Of a DNA stretch of 6,113 nt, positions 5,003 to 6,113 are shown one piece after another. Source of the DNA: Bacillota bacterium (GTDB lineage Bacteria > Bacillota > Clostridia > Tissierellales > Sedimentibacteraceae); the NCBI GenBank assembly GCA_029239575.1, contig JARBUP010000179.1, positions 1 to 6,113 on the forward strand, written 5' to 3'. The notes below the pieces were generated by a model, which saw only the letters and a list, made by a program, of their open reading frames with translations, had not been told where the DNA came from and did not search any database. Positions within the stretch are counted from its first letter, which is position 1. Every line of letters starts with the position of its first letter. A program made the translations under genes and the position numbers.

Positions 5003-5677
5003 TTTTTTAAACATTATATTATAGTAATTTTGATTGTTAAAACCTACTAAAAGAGCAATGTCTAAAGCTGAATAATTGTTTTCTTTTAATAATTCTTTAC
5101 TTTTTTCTACTCTTATTTCATTTAAGAGATTAGAAAAAGTTTTGCCCGTTTCTTTTTTTATTAATGAACATAAGTAACATTTGTTTATGTTCAAATAATT
5201 AGCAACATCTCCTAAATTTATTTCTTCTTTATATCTTGAATCCATATAATCAATTGTTTTTTTTACATGTAAACTATATGTATAATGATTTAATTTTTTT
5301 TCTTCAATTAAATCATTTCCTAAAATACGAAGCATTGATATAAGTTGTGGTATTATTATTTGTGGTTTATAAACATATTTGTTGCTTTTCATATTTGAAT
5401 ATGGACCTATTATGTATAATCCTCTGTGGTTGTTTTCACAACAAATAAAACATCCAGTAAAACGAGCATTATTAACCGTTACCGTCACAAAATCCTTTTT
5501 TTCTATTGTTAGTTCTTGTTTAGTTTTTTCAAATATTTCATGCATATCAAACGAATTATTAAAATCATTTCCAAAGGAACTTATAAGGGTTCCATCATAT
5601 TCAAATGCTTCTAATGGCAAGTTGCAGCTTAAATAAAATTTCTCTAAAATATTTTTGATTTGTTTTTTAGTAAACAT
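4964..5677 (-). CDS. AraC-family transcriptional regulator, divergent from siderophore uptake
   Basis: The 237-residue protein has a C-terminal AraC DNA-binding domain with two helix-turn-helix units: EINLGDVANYLNINKCYLCSLIKK (about 152-175, given in two parts) and SALDIALLVGFNNQNYYNIMFKK (about 203-225), ending TPLEFKRI. The N-terminal 130 residues form a separate sensor-like domain with LEAFEYDGTLISSFG (22-36), a GCFICC cysteine cluster (75-80) and RGLYIIGPY (85-93). It resembles the N-terminal part of AraC regulators of the Gram-positive YSIRK type more than the cupin of classical AraC. It lacks the periplasmic-binding-protein domain of Bacillus Btr. Start: GAAAGGAATAAT precedes the ATG. 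Being divergent from a FecCD permease, it probably controls iron-siderophore uptake, perhaps sensing a siderophore or heme-like ligand; the ligand is unknown. Confidence 0.88.
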   Translation of the reverse strand: MFTKKQIKNILEKFYLSCNLPLEAFEYDGTLISSFGNDFNNSFDMHEIFEKTKQELTIEKKDFVTVTVNNARFTGCFICCENNHRGLYIIGPYSNMKSNKYVYKPQIIIPQLISMLRILGNDLIEEKKLNHYTYSLHVKKTIDYMDSRYKEEINLGDVANYLNINKCYLCSLIKKETGKTFSNLLNEIRVEKSKELLKENNYSALDIALLVGFNNQNYYNIMFKKITNLTPLEFKRI

Positions 5678-5712
5678 ATTATTCCTTTCAAAAGTTTTAA
5701 AATTTTATAAAT

Positions 5713-5749
5713 ATATAAATATAGTCAAAAAAATATAAATATAGTCAAA
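5713..5749. promoter_or_regulatory. Tandem 20-base-period repeat, candidate AraC-regulator operator
   Basis: ATATAAATATAGTCAAA occurs at 5713-5729 and again, identical, at 5733-5749; a degenerate third copy starts at 5752. The 20-base period, about two helix turns, is like the paired half-sites of AraC-type proteins. On the minus strand each copy contains TTGACT, a -35-like hexamer for the regulator gene, so binding could also autoregulate. Confidence 0.45.
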
Positions 5750-5786
5750 TAATATAAATTATAAAACGGTTAAAATTAGTTATCAA

Positions 5787-5815
5787 ATGATAATGATTAT
5801 CAATATCGATATTAT
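5787..5815 (+). promoter_or_regulatory. Candidate promoter of the siderophore permease operon
   Basis: ATGATA (5787-5792) and TATTAT (5810-5815) with a 17-base spacer are plausible -35 and -10 elements, the first being weak. The Fur box covers them. The 12-base palindrome AATATCGATATT (5802-5813) overlaps the -10. The weak -35 would suit a promoter that needs the AraC-family activator. Confidence 0.45.
5788..5802. promoter_or_regulatory. Fur box
   Basis: TGATAATGATTATCA is an exact match to the 7-1-7 Fur operator TGATAATnATTATCA. It lies 64 bases before the permease start and overlaps its likely -35 and spacer, so Fe-loaded Fur should repress the transporter operon. Confidence 0.92.
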
Positions 5816-5866
5816 ATCATATTTTTTAAACAAATCAATGGTAAATACTATAAGTAAGGAGACTGC

Positions 5867-6113
5867 ATGAAGAAAAGATATCTCATCATATTGTTAATAA
5901 TTTTATCTATAATTTCAATATTTATAGGTGTAATAGATATAAATGTTTCAGGAATTTTAAATATGAAACAAGAAGATCTGCAAATTTTGTTTTTAAGCAG
6001 ATTGCCAAGACTCATAAGCATAATTACAGCAGGAGTAGGAATGAGTATTGGGGGACTAATAATGCAGCAGATAAGTCGAAATAAATTTGTTTCACCAACT
6101 ACTGCAGCAACTG
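5867..6113 (+). CDS. FecCD-family iron-siderophore ABC permease, cut at window edge
   Basis: Only the first 82 codons are in the window, and the frame is open at the edge; the family is normally about 310-340 residues. Residues 5-22 form the first membrane helix. The segment SRLPRLISIITAGVGMSIGG (about 44-63) is the characteristic R-x-P-R-l-i region, followed by LIMQQISRNKFVSPTTAAT (64-82). The RNKFVSPTTA wording is typical of the YclN/CeuB/FatD subgroup, which import catecholate siderophores or related iron chelates. AAGGAG is 6 bases before the ATG. It is the first gene of what is probably an operon with a second permease, an ATPase and a binding protein beyond the edge, under Fur control and perhaps activated by the divergent AraC-family regulator. 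The exact substrate cannot be told. Confidence 0.88.
   Translation, partial: MKKRYLIILLIILSIISIFIGVIDINVSGILNMKQEDLQILFLSRLPRLISIITAGVGMSIGGLIMQQISRNKFVSPTTAAT

Noticed and set aside
5379..5636. Forward 85-codon frame
   Set aside because: It is antisense to the sensor domain of the AraC-family gene and has no family resemblance.
1..6113. CRISPR array, tRNA, rRNA or insertion sequence
   Set aside because: No regularly spaced repeats, tRNA-like cloverleaf arms, rRNA stretches or transposase frames were seen on either strand.

Overview
The window looks like chromosomal DNA of a spore-forming, low-GC, anaerobic Firmicute of the Clostridium type. Base composition is strongly AT-rich, ribosome binding sites are strong AGGAGG-like sequences, and the terminators are A-tract/T-tract hairpins. 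Several protein families are typical of clostridia (DUF1540, DUF4397, DUF6143, a RelQ-like small alarmone synthetase), and one gene appears to use selenocysteine. The species cannot be named from the sequence.

Layout, left to right. Bases 76-177 hold a 33-codon remnant of a four-helix-bundle (23S rRNA intervening-sequence protein) gene. Bases 406-1068 (+) encode a small (p)ppGpp synthetase. Bases 1311-1586 (+) encode a HesB/IscA-like protein of 91 residues whose codon 32 is an in-frame TGA. A hairpin with a GG-starting loop lies 26 bases beyond that TGA, as expected of a bacterial SECIS element, so the gene is read here as a selenoprotein that plain ORF calling would miss. A weak ORF (1691-1933, +) follows its terminator. 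A Staygreen-family gene (2040-2489, +), related to chlorophyll Mg-dechelatases, then converges on a two-repeat DUF4397 gene (2546-3190, -) across a shared terminator.

The right half begins with a sparse stretch (3191-3776) that holds a sigmaK-like promoter, a GC-richer repeat shared with the left end of the window, and a bidirectional terminator. Next come a DUF6143 gene (3777-4325, -), an orphan terminator that may mark a small RNA, and a cysteine-rich DUF1540 gene (4647-4823, +) behind a near-consensus sigmaG promoter. At the end, an AraC-family regulator (4964-5677, -) is divergent from the first gene of a siderophore ABC transporter (5867 to the window edge, +). The shared intergenic region carries a perfect 7-1-7 Fur box and a tandem 20-base-period repeat that could be the AraC operator.

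The genes form no single pathway. Most are monocistronic with their own terminators. Two themes emerge: possible spore-stage expression (sigmaG-like promoter at DUF1540, sigmaK-like promoter at DUF4397), and a dual-control iron-uptake locus at the right end. The most notable single item is the HesB-like selenoprotein. No complete novel multi-gene system is evident.
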